Assembly: GCA_945889545.1 (NCBI GenBank)
Contig: CAMDCC010000024.1
Span: forward strand, 1 to 17,146
Direction of reading: 5' to 3'
Source of the DNA: Bifidobacterium breve
GTDB taxonomy: Bacteria > Actinomycetota > Acidimicrobiia > IMCC26256 > PALSA-555
DNA: 17,146 nt
Shown piece by piece: positions 1 to 6,516 of this stretch. Positions within the stretch are counted from its first letter, which is position 1, and every line of letters starts with the position of its first letter. A program made the translations under genes and the position numbers. Below the pieces are notes generated by a model. The model was not told the DNA's origin and searched no databases. It was given only the letters and a program-made list of their open reading frames with translations.

Positions 1-538
1 CGCGCCGCAGCACTAGGTATGGCAGGGCCTGGTTCGCCGCAGTGAGCGGATCATCGCTCTCGAAGGCCCACGACTCGACCTTGGCGTCGAAGTCCTCTGG
101 ATGGAGATAGCGGTACACGACGCGCGCGAGTGGGCTCCAATACGGCTCGTAACAGACAAGGCCCCCGCCGGGTATGCAGACACGTCGAAGCTCCTCGAAG
201 AGCGACTCGATATTGGGGATGTGGTGGAGACAGTCCTTGGCGAAGATCGTGCGAACGGAACCCGAGCGGAACGGCAACCGTTCGCTCGTCGCGAGGAGAT
301 CGACGTCCGGTCCAACACGCACGTCGGTCGCGACGATCGTCGGATCGACGTCGCCAAAGAAGCCGCCGGCTGAACCGATCTCGATGCGCGCGCCTGTACC
401 CGAAAGATGCGCGGTCTCGGCTTCGAGCATCCCCACGTACGCCGCGCGATACGCCGACGAGAGGTACGGATCGCTCCGGATGATCTCGAGCTGGTCGCCG
501 GGATCGTGGACTCGACGGGCCTTGGCGTTCGAGATCAC
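1..538 (-). CDS. Class I SAM-dependent methyltransferase (3' end cut by window edge)
   Basis: The 179 visible residues read open from a GTG at 538 to the left edge, so the C-terminus is missing. A Methyltransf_11-like fold is suggested by a glycine-rich SAM loop IEIGSAGG (about 52-59), an acidic strand end TDVR (71-74), the LPFRSGS segment (88-94) typical of the 'visible in the crucial phase' loop, LHHIPN (104-109) and the post-motif RRVCIPGGGLVCYEP (118-132). The start lies only 4 bases after the stop of the GDP-fucose synthase gene, so the two are probably co-transcribed and translationally coupled; no good separate ribosome site is seen. Its partner suggests a role in sugar or surface-glycan modification, but the substrate cannot be told from sequence. 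Confidence 0.8.
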   Translation of the reverse strand, partial: MISNAKARRVHDPGDQLEIIRSDPYLSSAYRAAYVGMLEAETAHLSGTGARIEIGSAGGFFGDVDPTIVATDVRVGPDVDLLATSERLPFRSGSVRTIFAKDCLHHIPNIESLFEELRRVCIPGGGLVCYEPYWSPLARVVYRYLHPEDFDAKVESWAFESDDPLTAANQALPYLVLRR

Positions 539-542
539 AGAA

Positions 543-1511
543 CTAAGAGCTGCGAGCTTCGGCTTCCTCGCGGTGAGCGAGATACCACTCGACCGTTGTA
601 CGCAAGCCATCCTCGAACGAGGTGGCGGCGCGGAACCCGATCAGCTCCTCGGCGCGCTTCGTGTCGAGCTGACGGCGAGGTTGTCCGTCGGGCTTGGTCG
701 AGTCCCACACGATGTCGCCGTTGTAGCCCACGAACTTGGCGACCATCGTGGCGAGGTCGCGGATCGGGAGCTCCTCGCCCGAACCGAGGTTGAGAGGCTC
801 GGCATCGTCGTAGTGCTCGGCAGCAAGCAGGATCCCGCGCGCCGCGTCATCCACATAGAGGAACTCGCGCGTCGCACTCCCGGTCCCCCAGACGACCACC
901 TCGGCGTCGGCGCGCTCTTTCGCCTCGACGAACTTCTTGATGAGCGCGGGGATCACGTGCGACACAGCCTGATGGAACTTGTCGCCCGGCCCGTACAGGT
1001 TCGTCGGCATCACGTAGACGGCGTTCTGCCCGTATTGCGCGCGGTTGGCCTGCGCCTGCACGAGCAACGCCTTCTTGGCGATGCCGTATGGCGCGTTCGT
1101 CTCTTCGGGGTAGCCGTCCCAGAGCGAGGTCTCCTGGAACGGCACCGGCGTGAACTTGGGGTACGAGCAGATCGTGCCCACGACGACCGTCTTGGGCGTC
1201 TCGCGCCGGCGGGCCTCGTCGATCACGTAGGTACCCATGAGGAGGTTGGCGAGGTAGAGGTCGGCCGGGCGCTCGCGGTTGGCACCGATTCCACCCACTC
1301 GCGCGGCCAGATGGATGATCAGCTCGGGATCTGCGGAATCAAAGAGTCGGCTCACCTGGTCGGGCGCGGTGAGGTCGCACTCCGCCGAGGTGGGGGCAGT
1401 GACCTTGTCGGCGCCGAGCGCATCGAGCTCCCTGAGCACCGTCCGGCCCACGAATCCAGCGCCCCCCGTCACGAGGACCCGGCGACCCGACCAGTACTCA
1501 GCGTGTGCCAC
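543..1511 (-). CDS. fcl: GDP-L-fucose synthase (GDP-4-keto-6-deoxymannose epimerase/reductase)
   Basis: Short-chain dehydrogenase/reductase of the extended type, converting GDP-4-keto-6-deoxy-D-mannose to GDP-L-fucose with NADPH. Visible features: Rossmann loop GGAGFVG (16-22), HLAARVGGIGANRERPADL (67-85) typical of this family, CSYPK (115-119), catalytic YGIAK (Tyr142, Lys146) and the GPGDKFH substrate segment. The residue matching the E. coli catalytic Ser107 appears to be Thr113. I chose the GTG at 1511: it gives 322 residues, close to the E. coli enzyme (321), and a TACACT box lies exactly 6 bases upstream. An in-frame GTG at 1556 would add 15 codons with poor codon usage. No gmd partner gene lies in the window. 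The next gene, a methyltransferase, follows after 4 bases, so the pair probably belongs to a polysaccharide locus beyond the left edge. Confidence 0.9.
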   Translation of the reverse strand: MAHAEYWSGRRVLVTGGAGFVGRTVLRELDALGADKVTAPTSAECDLTAPDQVSRLFDSADPELIIHLAARVGGIGANRERPADLYLANLLMGTYVIDEARRRETPKTVVVGTICSYPKFTPVPFQETSLWDGYPEETNAPYGIAKKALLVQAQANRAQYGQNAVYVMPTNLYGPGDKFHQAVSHVIPALIKKFVEAKERADAEVVVWGTGSATREFLYVDDAARGILLAAEHYDDAEPLNLGSGEELPIRDLATMVAKFVGYNGDIVWDSTKPDGQPRRQLDTKRAEELIGFRAATSFEDGLRTTVEWYLAHREEAEARSS

Positions 1512-1517
1512 GGGCGC

Positions 1518-1523
1518 AGTGTA
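1518..1523 (-). promoter_or_regulatory. Candidate -10 box for leaderless transcription of the GDP-fucose synthase gene
   Basis: TACACT on the minus strand, followed by 6 bases and then the GTG at 1511, fits the actinobacterial TANNNT -10 pattern with transcription starting at the start codon. No convincing -35 is seen. It would separate this gene from the upstream transporter operon, which ends about 100 bases away. Confidence 0.4.
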
Positions 1524-1616
1524 TTTCCGACCGGGCCGATCACCCACTTTCGTCACTCTCCCCGCATTCGGCCCACAAGCCTCGATCGGCGTTGCGCACG
1601 TTCGCAGGACAAGCGA

Positions 1617-2864
1617 TCAAGAGCTGACGTCTTCGTGCATCCGGCGGGCGACGACGACCCCCGATGCTGCGGTGAGCGCGGCGACCACCAAGATGGCGGC
1701 TTGCTCGTCGATCGCGTCGGCGATCACCCCAACGATGATGCCGCCGATCGCGTAGCCGAGGTCGCGCCAGAGGCGATAGACGCCGACCGCTGATGCGCGC
1801 CATGCGGGATGGGCTCGATCGCTGATCGCGGCGATGAGCGTCGGGTACACGAGCGCGGTGCCAAGGCCCATGCCGAGCGCGCACAACGCCCATCCCGCGA
1901 AGGAGTCGAAGATCACCAGACCGGCGATGGCGAGTGCCTGGAGCCAGAGGCCGGCGACGATGAGCGGCTTACGGCCGACATGGTCGGACCATGCGCCGGT
2001 CCCGAGTTGGGCGAGGCCCCACGACCCGGGGTACAGCGCGGCGATCACACCGATACGGCCGATCGAGAGTCCCTGCGCGGCCAGGAAGAGTGGAACGAGG
2101 CCCCAAACGAGTGCGTCGTTGAGGTTGTTGACCAGCCCGGCTTGACAGATCGCAGATAACGACGGGTCACGAAAGCTCGTCTTCGTAAAGGTGTCGCGGA
2201 ACGATCGTGTTCCGACGTCGACGTCATGGTGGAGGCGTGCTTCTTCGCGGGCGTGGCCGTGGGTGTCGCGCACCAGCACGGCGGACAGCGCGAGTCCGAT
2301 GATGCTGATCCCGATGCCGAGCACGAAGGGCCACGGGCGCGGGCCGTGCGATGCTGCGATCGCGCCGGTGACTGCGGCGGCGATTGCGACGGCGCCGTAA
2401 CCGGCGGCTTCGTTGAGTCCGAGCGCGAACCCTCGGCGTGCCGGTCCGGCGAGGTCGATCTTCATGTTGACGGTCGTGGACCAGGTCAGGCCTTGGTTCA
2501 GCCCGAGGAGCACGTTGGCGCCGACGACCCAGGCCCATGAGGGTGCCCAGATGATGATCGGGGCGACCGGGAGCGCGACAACCCAACCGGCGACGAGGAC
2601 GCGTTTGCGGCCGTAACGGTCGACGAGTTGGCCGGCGGCGAGGTTGGCGAACGCCTTGGTGACACCGAACGCGACCAGGAACGCGAGCGTCGCGGACGCC
2701 GACGCGATACCGAAATCTTCCTTCGCGAGCAATGGCAGTACCGTGCGCTCCATGCCGACCATCGCGCCGACGAAGGCGTTGACGACGACCAAAAGAGTGA
2801 ACTGTCGCCAGTTGGCGCGCAGCCCGAGAATCGGCGGAACGGGGACGTCGGTCGTTCGGTTCAC
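1617..2864 (-). CDS. Major facilitator superfamily transporter
   Basis: A 415-residue membrane protein with about 12 hydrophobic segments. MFS motif A is clear in the first half (GQLVDRYGRKRVLVAG, about 78-93) and recurs in the second (AWSDHVGRKPLIVAG, about 291-305), showing the usual duplicated six-helix plan. The central cytoplasmic loop (about 200-235) is rich in His (202, 204, 212, 213) and acidic residues. I chose the GTG at 2864 because it overlaps the stop of the upstream MBL/rhodanese gene as GTGA (2861-2864), a standard coupling arrangement; a GTG at 2894 would overlap by 34 bases. It is the last gene of the three-gene operon. The substrate is not recognisable; the operon context suggests an oxidised or conjugated sulfur product, which is only inference. 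Confidence 0.9.
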   Translation of the reverse strand: MNRTTDVPVPPILGLRANWRQFTLLVVVNAFVGAMVGMERTVLPLLAKEDFGIASASATLAFLVAFGVTKAFANLAAGQLVDRYGRKRVLVAGWVVALPVAPIIIWAPSWAWVVGANVLLGLNQGLTWSTTVNMKIDLAGPARRGFALGLNEAAGYGAVAIAAAVTGAIAASHGPRPWPFVLGIGISIIGLALSAVLVRDTHGHAREEARLHHDVDVGTRSFRDTFTKTSFRDPSLSAICQAGLVNNLNDALVWGLVPLFLAAQGLSIGRIGVIAALYPGSWGLAQLGTGAWSDHVGRKPLIVAGLWLQALAIAGLVIFDSFAGWALCALGMGLGTALVYPTLIAAISDRAHPAWRASAVGVYRLWRDLGYAIGGIIVGVIADAIDEQAAILVVAALTAASGVVVARRMHEDVSS

Positions 2865-4237
2865 CGCTCGACGGGGAGTGCGGCCTCGACCCACGCCGCG
2901 GTGCCGCCGGCGAGGTTGGCGACCTGGATGCCGCGGCGTTCGAGCAGGCTCGCCGCGCTCGCGGAGCGCTCACCGTGGCCACAGAACGCGATGAGCCCGC
3001 TTCCGGTTGGCGTCGCGCCGGCGATGACGGACCCCAGCTCGACGTGCTCGGCTCCGGGAATGCGCAACGTCGGAAGCTCGGAGGCTTGGCGAATATCGAG
3101 CAGCGTTGCGCCGTGACGCTGGCGATCGAGAGCCTGTTCTGGCGTCAGTTCTTCGACCGAGGCCACGGGGAGGCCCGCGTCGCGCCACGCGTCGATCCCT
3201 CCGTCGAGAAATGCGAGGTCGTCGTATCCGATGCGATGCGCGAGCCGTACAGCTTCGGCGCGTCCGGACTCGGCGACAAGCAACACGATGGGAGCGCCGA
3301 AGGGGACGATCCAGCCGAGCCATGATGCGAACGCGGGGCGGAGCTCGTTGGACACCGCGCCGACCGGGTGCGCCTGTGCCCACTCGTAGACGGGGCGGGC
3401 GTCGATGAGCCATGCGCCGCGCGCGACTCGCGCGGCTGTGTCCTGGGGGCTGAGGAGTTCTGGCGCGTTGAGCGTTGCGAGCGGCGTCGGTCCCGCTTCG
3501 TTGAGCGCCTGGAGATTCCGGTAGTAGGTCGGGAAGCTGCCGAAGCCGGCGAGCAGTGCCGTGACGAATTCGTCTTCGTCGGCGATCGCCAGCAGCGGGT
3601 TCGTCGCCCGTTCGCTGCCGATGGTCGGGTTCTCGGTGGTCGTCGCCGCCGCTAGACAAAACGAGCCGGCGCCGTGGGTCGGTTCCAGCGCGACATCGTC
3701 GGGGAGCGCAGCGAGTCGCTGAAGGCTGTGGAACTGAGCGCGCGCCAGCTCCTCGCTCCGATCCGCACCGAGGAGGTCGGTGCGGGCCGCGCCACCGAGG
3801 ATCAATGACCCGCCGCTGAAGACCGCAGAAGGCCGCTCCGCGATCTCGAGGATGTACGCCATGTGCTCGGGGGTGTGCCCAGGCGTGGCGACGGCATGGA
3901 TCACGCCGTCACCAATGGTGATGCGCTCGTCGTCGGCGACGGACCGATGCGCCCACTTCGGTGCCGCGCCGTGCGGTATGTAGGCGTCCGCCCCCCGGGC
4001 AGCCAACTCGGTGGCGCCACTCACGTAGTCGGCGTGGACGTGCGTATCGAAGGTCGCCACGATCTCAAGACCAAGTCGGGCGGCGAGCTCCACATGCGCG
4101 TCGACGTCGCGCGGTGGATCGATGGCAATGGCCTGCCCGTCACCGACGTCCACCAGATATGAGGTATTCGCGAGCGCATCGTCGTGCAGCGCATGCACCT
4201 TGGGCGTCAAGGGCGCTTCCCGTGTGCGGTCACCCAT
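2861..4237 (-). CDS. CstB-like MBL-fold hydrolase with two rhodanese domains (persulfide dioxygenase/sulfurtransferase family)
   Basis: A 458-residue three-domain protein. The metallo-beta-lactamase domain (about 13-245) has HVHAD (66-70), PGHTPEH (119-125, His121) and THGAGSFC (187-194, His188 and Cys194). A first rhodanese-like domain (about 255-360) has no cysteine in its active loop (VAESGRAEA), so it looks catalytically dead. A second (about 365-455) keeps it in FCGHGERS (Cys419). This order, with the MBL-domain cysteine, matches CstB of Staphylococcus, which oxidises persulfides with non-heme iron and has sulfurtransferase activity. One oddity: the aspartate after the FTG strand in persulfide dioxygenases (FTGD) is Gly143 here (FSGG), so metal binding may differ. 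The ATG at 4237 was preferred over a TTG at 4276, which would overlap the upstream methyltransferase. The gap to that gene is 28 bases. Confidence 0.88.
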   Translation of the reverse strand: MGDRTREAPLTPKVHALHDDALANTSYLVDVGDGQAIAIDPPRDVDAHVELAARLGLEIVATFDTHVHADYVSGATELAARGADAYIPHGAAPKWAHRSVADDERITIGDGVIHAVATPGHTPEHMAYILEIAERPSAVFSGGSLILGGAARTDLLGADRSEELARAQFHSLQRLAALPDDVALEPTHGAGSFCLAAATTTENPTIGSERATNPLLAIADEDEFVTALLAGFGSFPTYYRNLQALNEAGPTPLATLNAPELLSPQDTAARVARGAWLIDARPVYEWAQAHPVGAVSNELRPAFASWLGWIVPFGAPIVLLVAESGRAEAVRLAHRIGYDDLAFLDGGIDAWRDAGLPVASVEELTPEQALDRQRHGATLLDIRQASELPTLRIPGAEHVELGSVIAGATPTGSGLIAFCGHGERSASAASLLERRGIQVANLAGGTAAWVEAALPVER

Positions 4238-4265
4238 CGGTGGGCTTGCTCGCCAGCACCAACAA

Positions 4266-5078
4266 TCACACCGCAACCGTCACGCGCAGGAACGTCGCGG
4301 GAATGGCCGTGGTGCCCTCGTTCGGGCTCGCGTTCTGACTGTTGAAGAGCGCATCCAGCTCGGCTTGTAGATCAGCCTCGCGACCGTCCGCCGTTGCAGC
4401 TTCGAACGCGTTCATGGTCGGCCCGTAGTACGTCCGGAACACCGCAAGAAGATCCGATGGCGTCCCCGGGAACTCGAGCGTAAACGTGTCCCGCTCGAAC
4501 GAGACCTTCTCGTCCGGCACTCCAGCACCTGCGAATCGCTCGATCACGTTGGCTTCCACCCCCCAGGTCATCGGGCTGACGAACCCTTCCGGAGGCGGAG
4601 GCGAGTAGGCAGAGCTGATCTTGAGGATCTGGGCCACCAGTGTCGGATCATTGGGGATCCAGTTCCCCATGATGATCCGGCCGCCGGGCCGCGTCACCCG
4701 AACCATCTCCTTGGCCACGTCGAAGGGACTTGGCGCGAACATCGCCCCGAAGATGCTGACAACGAGATCGAAGCTGTCATCGTCGAGGTCGTGGAGATCG
4801 GACGCGTCACCTTCCTGGAATCGGCAGTTGGTGAGACCCAGGCTCTGCGCTCGCGCGTTGCCGGCCTCGACGAGATTGCTGGCGATGTCGACACCCAGCA
4901 CGTCGGCGCCGAGCTTCGCCGCGGGCAATGCCGTGGTCCCGTCACCACATCCAAGGTCCAATACCTTGAGCCCGTTCGTGATCTCGAACTGCTTGACGAG
5001 CGCCTCACCACTCTCGCGCATGCTCTGCGCGATGCGGGTGAAATCGCCCTTTTCCCAAAGTGCCTTGTTCGCATTCAT
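4266..5078 (-). CDS. Class I SAM-dependent methyltransferase, first gene of the sulfur-response operon
   Basis: A 270-residue UbiE/Methyltransf_11-type enzyme. Motif I is VLDLGCGDG (39-47), the ribose-binding acidic residue is in GVDIAS (62-67, Asp64), EGDASDL (89-95) is the adenine-binding segment, and VRVTRPGGRIIMGNW (126-140) is post-motif II. The C-terminal third carries a family-specific WGVEANVIERF and TYYGPTMNAF. The start is the ATG at 5078, with AGGGA 8 bases upstream; a longer reading to 5156 would run into the promoter region. Only two cysteines (44 and 85) are present and the ArsM arsenite-binding cysteine set is absent, so arsenic methylation is unlikely despite the ArsR-type neighbour. 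Methylation of sulfide or another thiol would suit the operon, but nothing in the sequence proves the substrate. Confidence 0.88.
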   Translation of the reverse strand: MNANKALWEKGDFTRIAQSMRESGEALVKQFEITNGLKVLDLGCGDGTTALPAAKLGADVLGVDIASNLVEAGNARAQSLGLTNCRFQEGDASDLHDLDDDSFDLVVSIFGAMFAPSPFDVAKEMVRVTRPGGRIIMGNWIPNDPTLVAQILKISSAYSPPPPEGFVSPMTWGVEANVIERFAGAGVPDEKVSFERDTFTLEFPGTPSDLLAVFRTYYGPTMNAFEAATADGREADLQAELDALFNSQNASPNEGTTAIPATFLRVTVAV

Positions 5079-5149
5079 CGATTGAGTCCCTTCGTTGGTG
5101 CTGGTGACGGTGTCACGCAGGTTGTGTCGCGACTCCCCGCTCCCCAGGC

Positions 5150-5171
5150 TCTTCAAGCCGATGTTTGAAGA
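5150..5171. promoter_or_regulatory. Operator-like inverted repeat O1 for the ArsR-rhodanese repressor
   Basis: A perfect inverted repeat with 7-base arms, TCTTCAA (5150-5156) and TTGAAGA (5165-5171), separated by 8 bases. It shares the TTCAA-N8-TTGAA core with O2, 40 bp away centre to centre. It covers the downstream part of the minus-strand -10 box and the expected start of the methyltransferase operon transcript, so binding there would block that operon. Confidence 0.65.
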
Positions 5172-5196
5172 TAACCCAGCACCAGCAATAATTCAA
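5168..5196 (-). promoter_or_regulatory. Promoter of the methyltransferase-MBL/rhodanese-MFS operon
   Basis: On the minus strand a -35 TTGAAT (5196-5191) is followed by a 17-base spacer and a -10 TATCTT (5173-5168), a good sigma-70-type match. Transcription would start near 5161 and give a leader of about 80 bases ending in the AGGGA ribosome site. The -35 is an arm of O2 and the -10 runs into O1, so both operators overlap this promoter. Confidence 0.6.
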
Positions 5197-5210
5197 GTGA
5201 TAGTTTGAAT
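5191..5210. promoter_or_regulatory. Operator-like inverted repeat O2 for the ArsR-rhodanese repressor
   Basis: A perfect inverted repeat with 6-base arms, ATTCAA (5191-5196) and TTGAAT (5205-5210), separated by 8 bases. It ends 2 bases before the regulator's GTG start, covering the regulator's candidate -10 box and forming the -35 of the divergent operon. This geometry predicts simultaneous autorepression and operon repression. Confidence 0.65.
5201..5206 (+). promoter_or_regulatory. Candidate -10 box for leaderless transcription of the ArsR-rhodanese gene
   Basis: TAGTTT followed by 6 bases and the GTG at 5213 fits TANNNT leaderless architecture. No Shine-Dalgarno sequence exists between it and the start. 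An alternative is -35 TTGAAG (5165-5170), a 16-base spacer and AATAAT (5187-5192), giving a leader of about 14 bases. Confidence 0.45.
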
Positions 5211-5212
5211 AT

Positions 5213-5884
5213 GTGGCCGGCAGCCGCGAGGCCAAAGACGAGCTCTTCGAGGGCCTGGCCTCAGTCGCCAAGGCCCTCGGAAACGGGCACCGGGCCGAGA
5301 TCGTCGACGTCCTCGCCCAGGGCGAGCGCTCAGTCGAAGATATCGCCACTGAGATCGCCCAGAGCGTGGCCAACACCTCTCACCACCTCCGCTCGTTGGC
5401 GCGAGCAGGCCTGGTCACGACCCGCCGCGACGGGACCCGCATCTTCTACCGCCTCGCAAGCGAACGCGTCAGCGAACTCTGGTCAGCGATGCGCGATGTC
5501 GCAGCCGCTCACGTCACCGACCTCGAACAGCTCGCCGCTGCGTACCTAGGGTCACGAGACGGCGTGGAGGAAATCACCCGCGCCGAGCTCGAGGACCGTC
5601 TCCGGATCGGCGACGTGATCGTTCTCGACGTCCGCCCCACGCCCGAGTTCACGGCCGGGCACGTGCGCGGCGCGCGTTCGGTTCCAATCAGCGAGCTCCG
5701 ACATCACCTTCGAGCTCTCCCCCACAACACCGAGGTCGTCGCCTACTGCCGCGGCCCCTACTGCGTCTACGCGAACGACGCGGTGCTCCAACTCGCCAAA
5801 CACGGCTATCGCGCTTCACGCCTCCAAGACGGCTACCCAGAGTGGCGGGGCGAGGGACGACCCGTTGCGGTCGGAGAAGCATGA
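5213..5884 (+). CDS. ArsR/SmtB-family transcriptional regulator fused to a rhodanese domain
   Basis: A 223-residue protein. Residues about 8-110 form an ArsR winged helix: the recognition-helix region SVEDIATEIAQSVANTSHHL (40-59) and wing TTRRDGTRIFYRL (69-81). Residues about 120-220 form a single rhodanese domain with VLDVRPTPEF (137-146), GH-RGARSVPI (149-159) and an active loop CRGPYC holding Cys179 and Cys184, the only cysteines in the protein. It therefore lacks both the classical ArsR metal-site cysteines and the paired cysteines that SqrR/BigR use to sense persulfide; sensing probably falls to the rhodanese cysteines. The start is the GTG at 5213, two bases after O2, with no ribosome site. 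It is divergent from the sulfur operon and most likely represses that operon and itself. The domain call is firm; the signal is inferred. Confidence 0.92.
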   Translation: MAGSREAKDELFEGLASVAKALGNGHRAEIVDVLAQGERSVEDIATEIAQSVANTSHHLRSLARAGLVTTRRDGTRIFYRLASERVSELWSAMRDVAAAHVTDLEQLAAAYLGSRDGVEEITRAELEDRLRIGDVIVLDVRPTPEFTAGHVRGARSVPISELRHHLRALPHNTEVVAYCRGPYCVYANDAVLQLAKHGYRASRLQDGYPEWRGEGRPVAVGEA

Positions 5885-5912
5885 GCGCCGCTCTGATCAA
5901 GCGGAGCGCGGT

Positions 5913-6407
5913 CTACTCACAGGCCGCCCAGAGCCCGCGCTCGGCGCGGCGCGCGTCGAGCTCGGCTTCGAGCATGTCGCGGGCATGGGCCCGATTGGGC
6001 TCGATGACGAGCAAGCGGGCGTAGCCCTTGCGCAGCAGCTCATCGTCGAATCTGTGCCCGTTGACGATCACGTAGGCGAGGCGGCGGTCGTAGATGTCTC
6101 GCGGCTCGACATCACCTTCGAGTTCCACGATCCGATCTGTCAGGCGCGCCGCCGTGTACGCCGCGGCCTCGGGGCCGAAGCACTGCACACCCTTGGTCGG
6201 GTGGTGGGTCTCGGGGGTGTCCACCCCCAGGATGCGCACGGTGTCGGTGCTCCCGTCGGGCAGCTCCACGACGAGCGTGTCGCCGTCGACGGCATCGAGC
6301 ACTCGCACCCGTGGCGTCGCGAGCCGGTGCTGCTCCCCCGCCCACCAGCCAACGGCCGACACCACGGCCACGACTGTCAGTGCAACTGCGACACGCGTCG
6401 GAACCAC
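5913..6407 (-). CDS. Thermonuclease (staphylococcal nuclease-like), membrane-anchored or secreted
   Basis: A 164-residue calcium-dependent nuclease of the SNase family that cleaves DNA and RNA. The N-terminus (about 6-23) is a hydrophobic signal or anchor segment, without a lipoprotein cysteine. The catalytic pattern is complete: DGDTL (41-45), RILGVDTPE (58-66; Arg58, Asp63 and Glu66 matching Arg35, Asp40 and Glu43 of staphylococcal nuclease) and YDRRLAY (106-112; Arg108 matching Arg87). Family landmarks such as FGPEA (77-81) and the C-terminal ERGLW are present. The start is a GTG at 6407 with only a weak ribosome site. It converges with the ArsR-rhodanese gene, leaving 28 bases. A decayed fragment of a paralogue lies at 7283-7379. 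Confidence 0.92.
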   Translation of the reverse strand: MVPTRVAVALTVVAVVSAVGWWAGEQHRLATPRVRVLDAVDGDTLVVELPDGSTDTVRILGVDTPETHHPTKGVQCFGPEAAAYTAARLTDRIVELEGDVEPRDIYDRRLAYVIVNGHRFDDELLRKGYARLLVIEPNRAHARDMLEAELDARRAERGLWAACE

Positions 6408-6516
6408 GCGCAGGTGACACGGTCAGCCAGTTGTGATGACGGCGCAGTGCGGTCGCCTCGAAGCTCGCGAGGGGCGATGCCGCTTCTTGCCAACCGGTTG
6501 ACGCGGGCCAGCGCTC

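Noticed and set aside
174..1793. A 539-codon plus-strand open frame
   Set aside because: It is the complement of the GDP-fucose synthase gene and its neighbours; low-complexity Arg/Glu/His composition and no recognisable domain.
4266..5078. Arsenite methyltransferase, suggested by the ArsR-type neighbour
   Set aside because: The cysteine set that binds arsenite in ArsM is absent, and no arsenic transporter or reductase is nearby.
6456..6472. CCTCG-N7-CGAGG between the thermonuclease and the unknown gene, as a terminator
   Set aside because: Arms of only 5 bases, no T-tract on either strand; likely chance.
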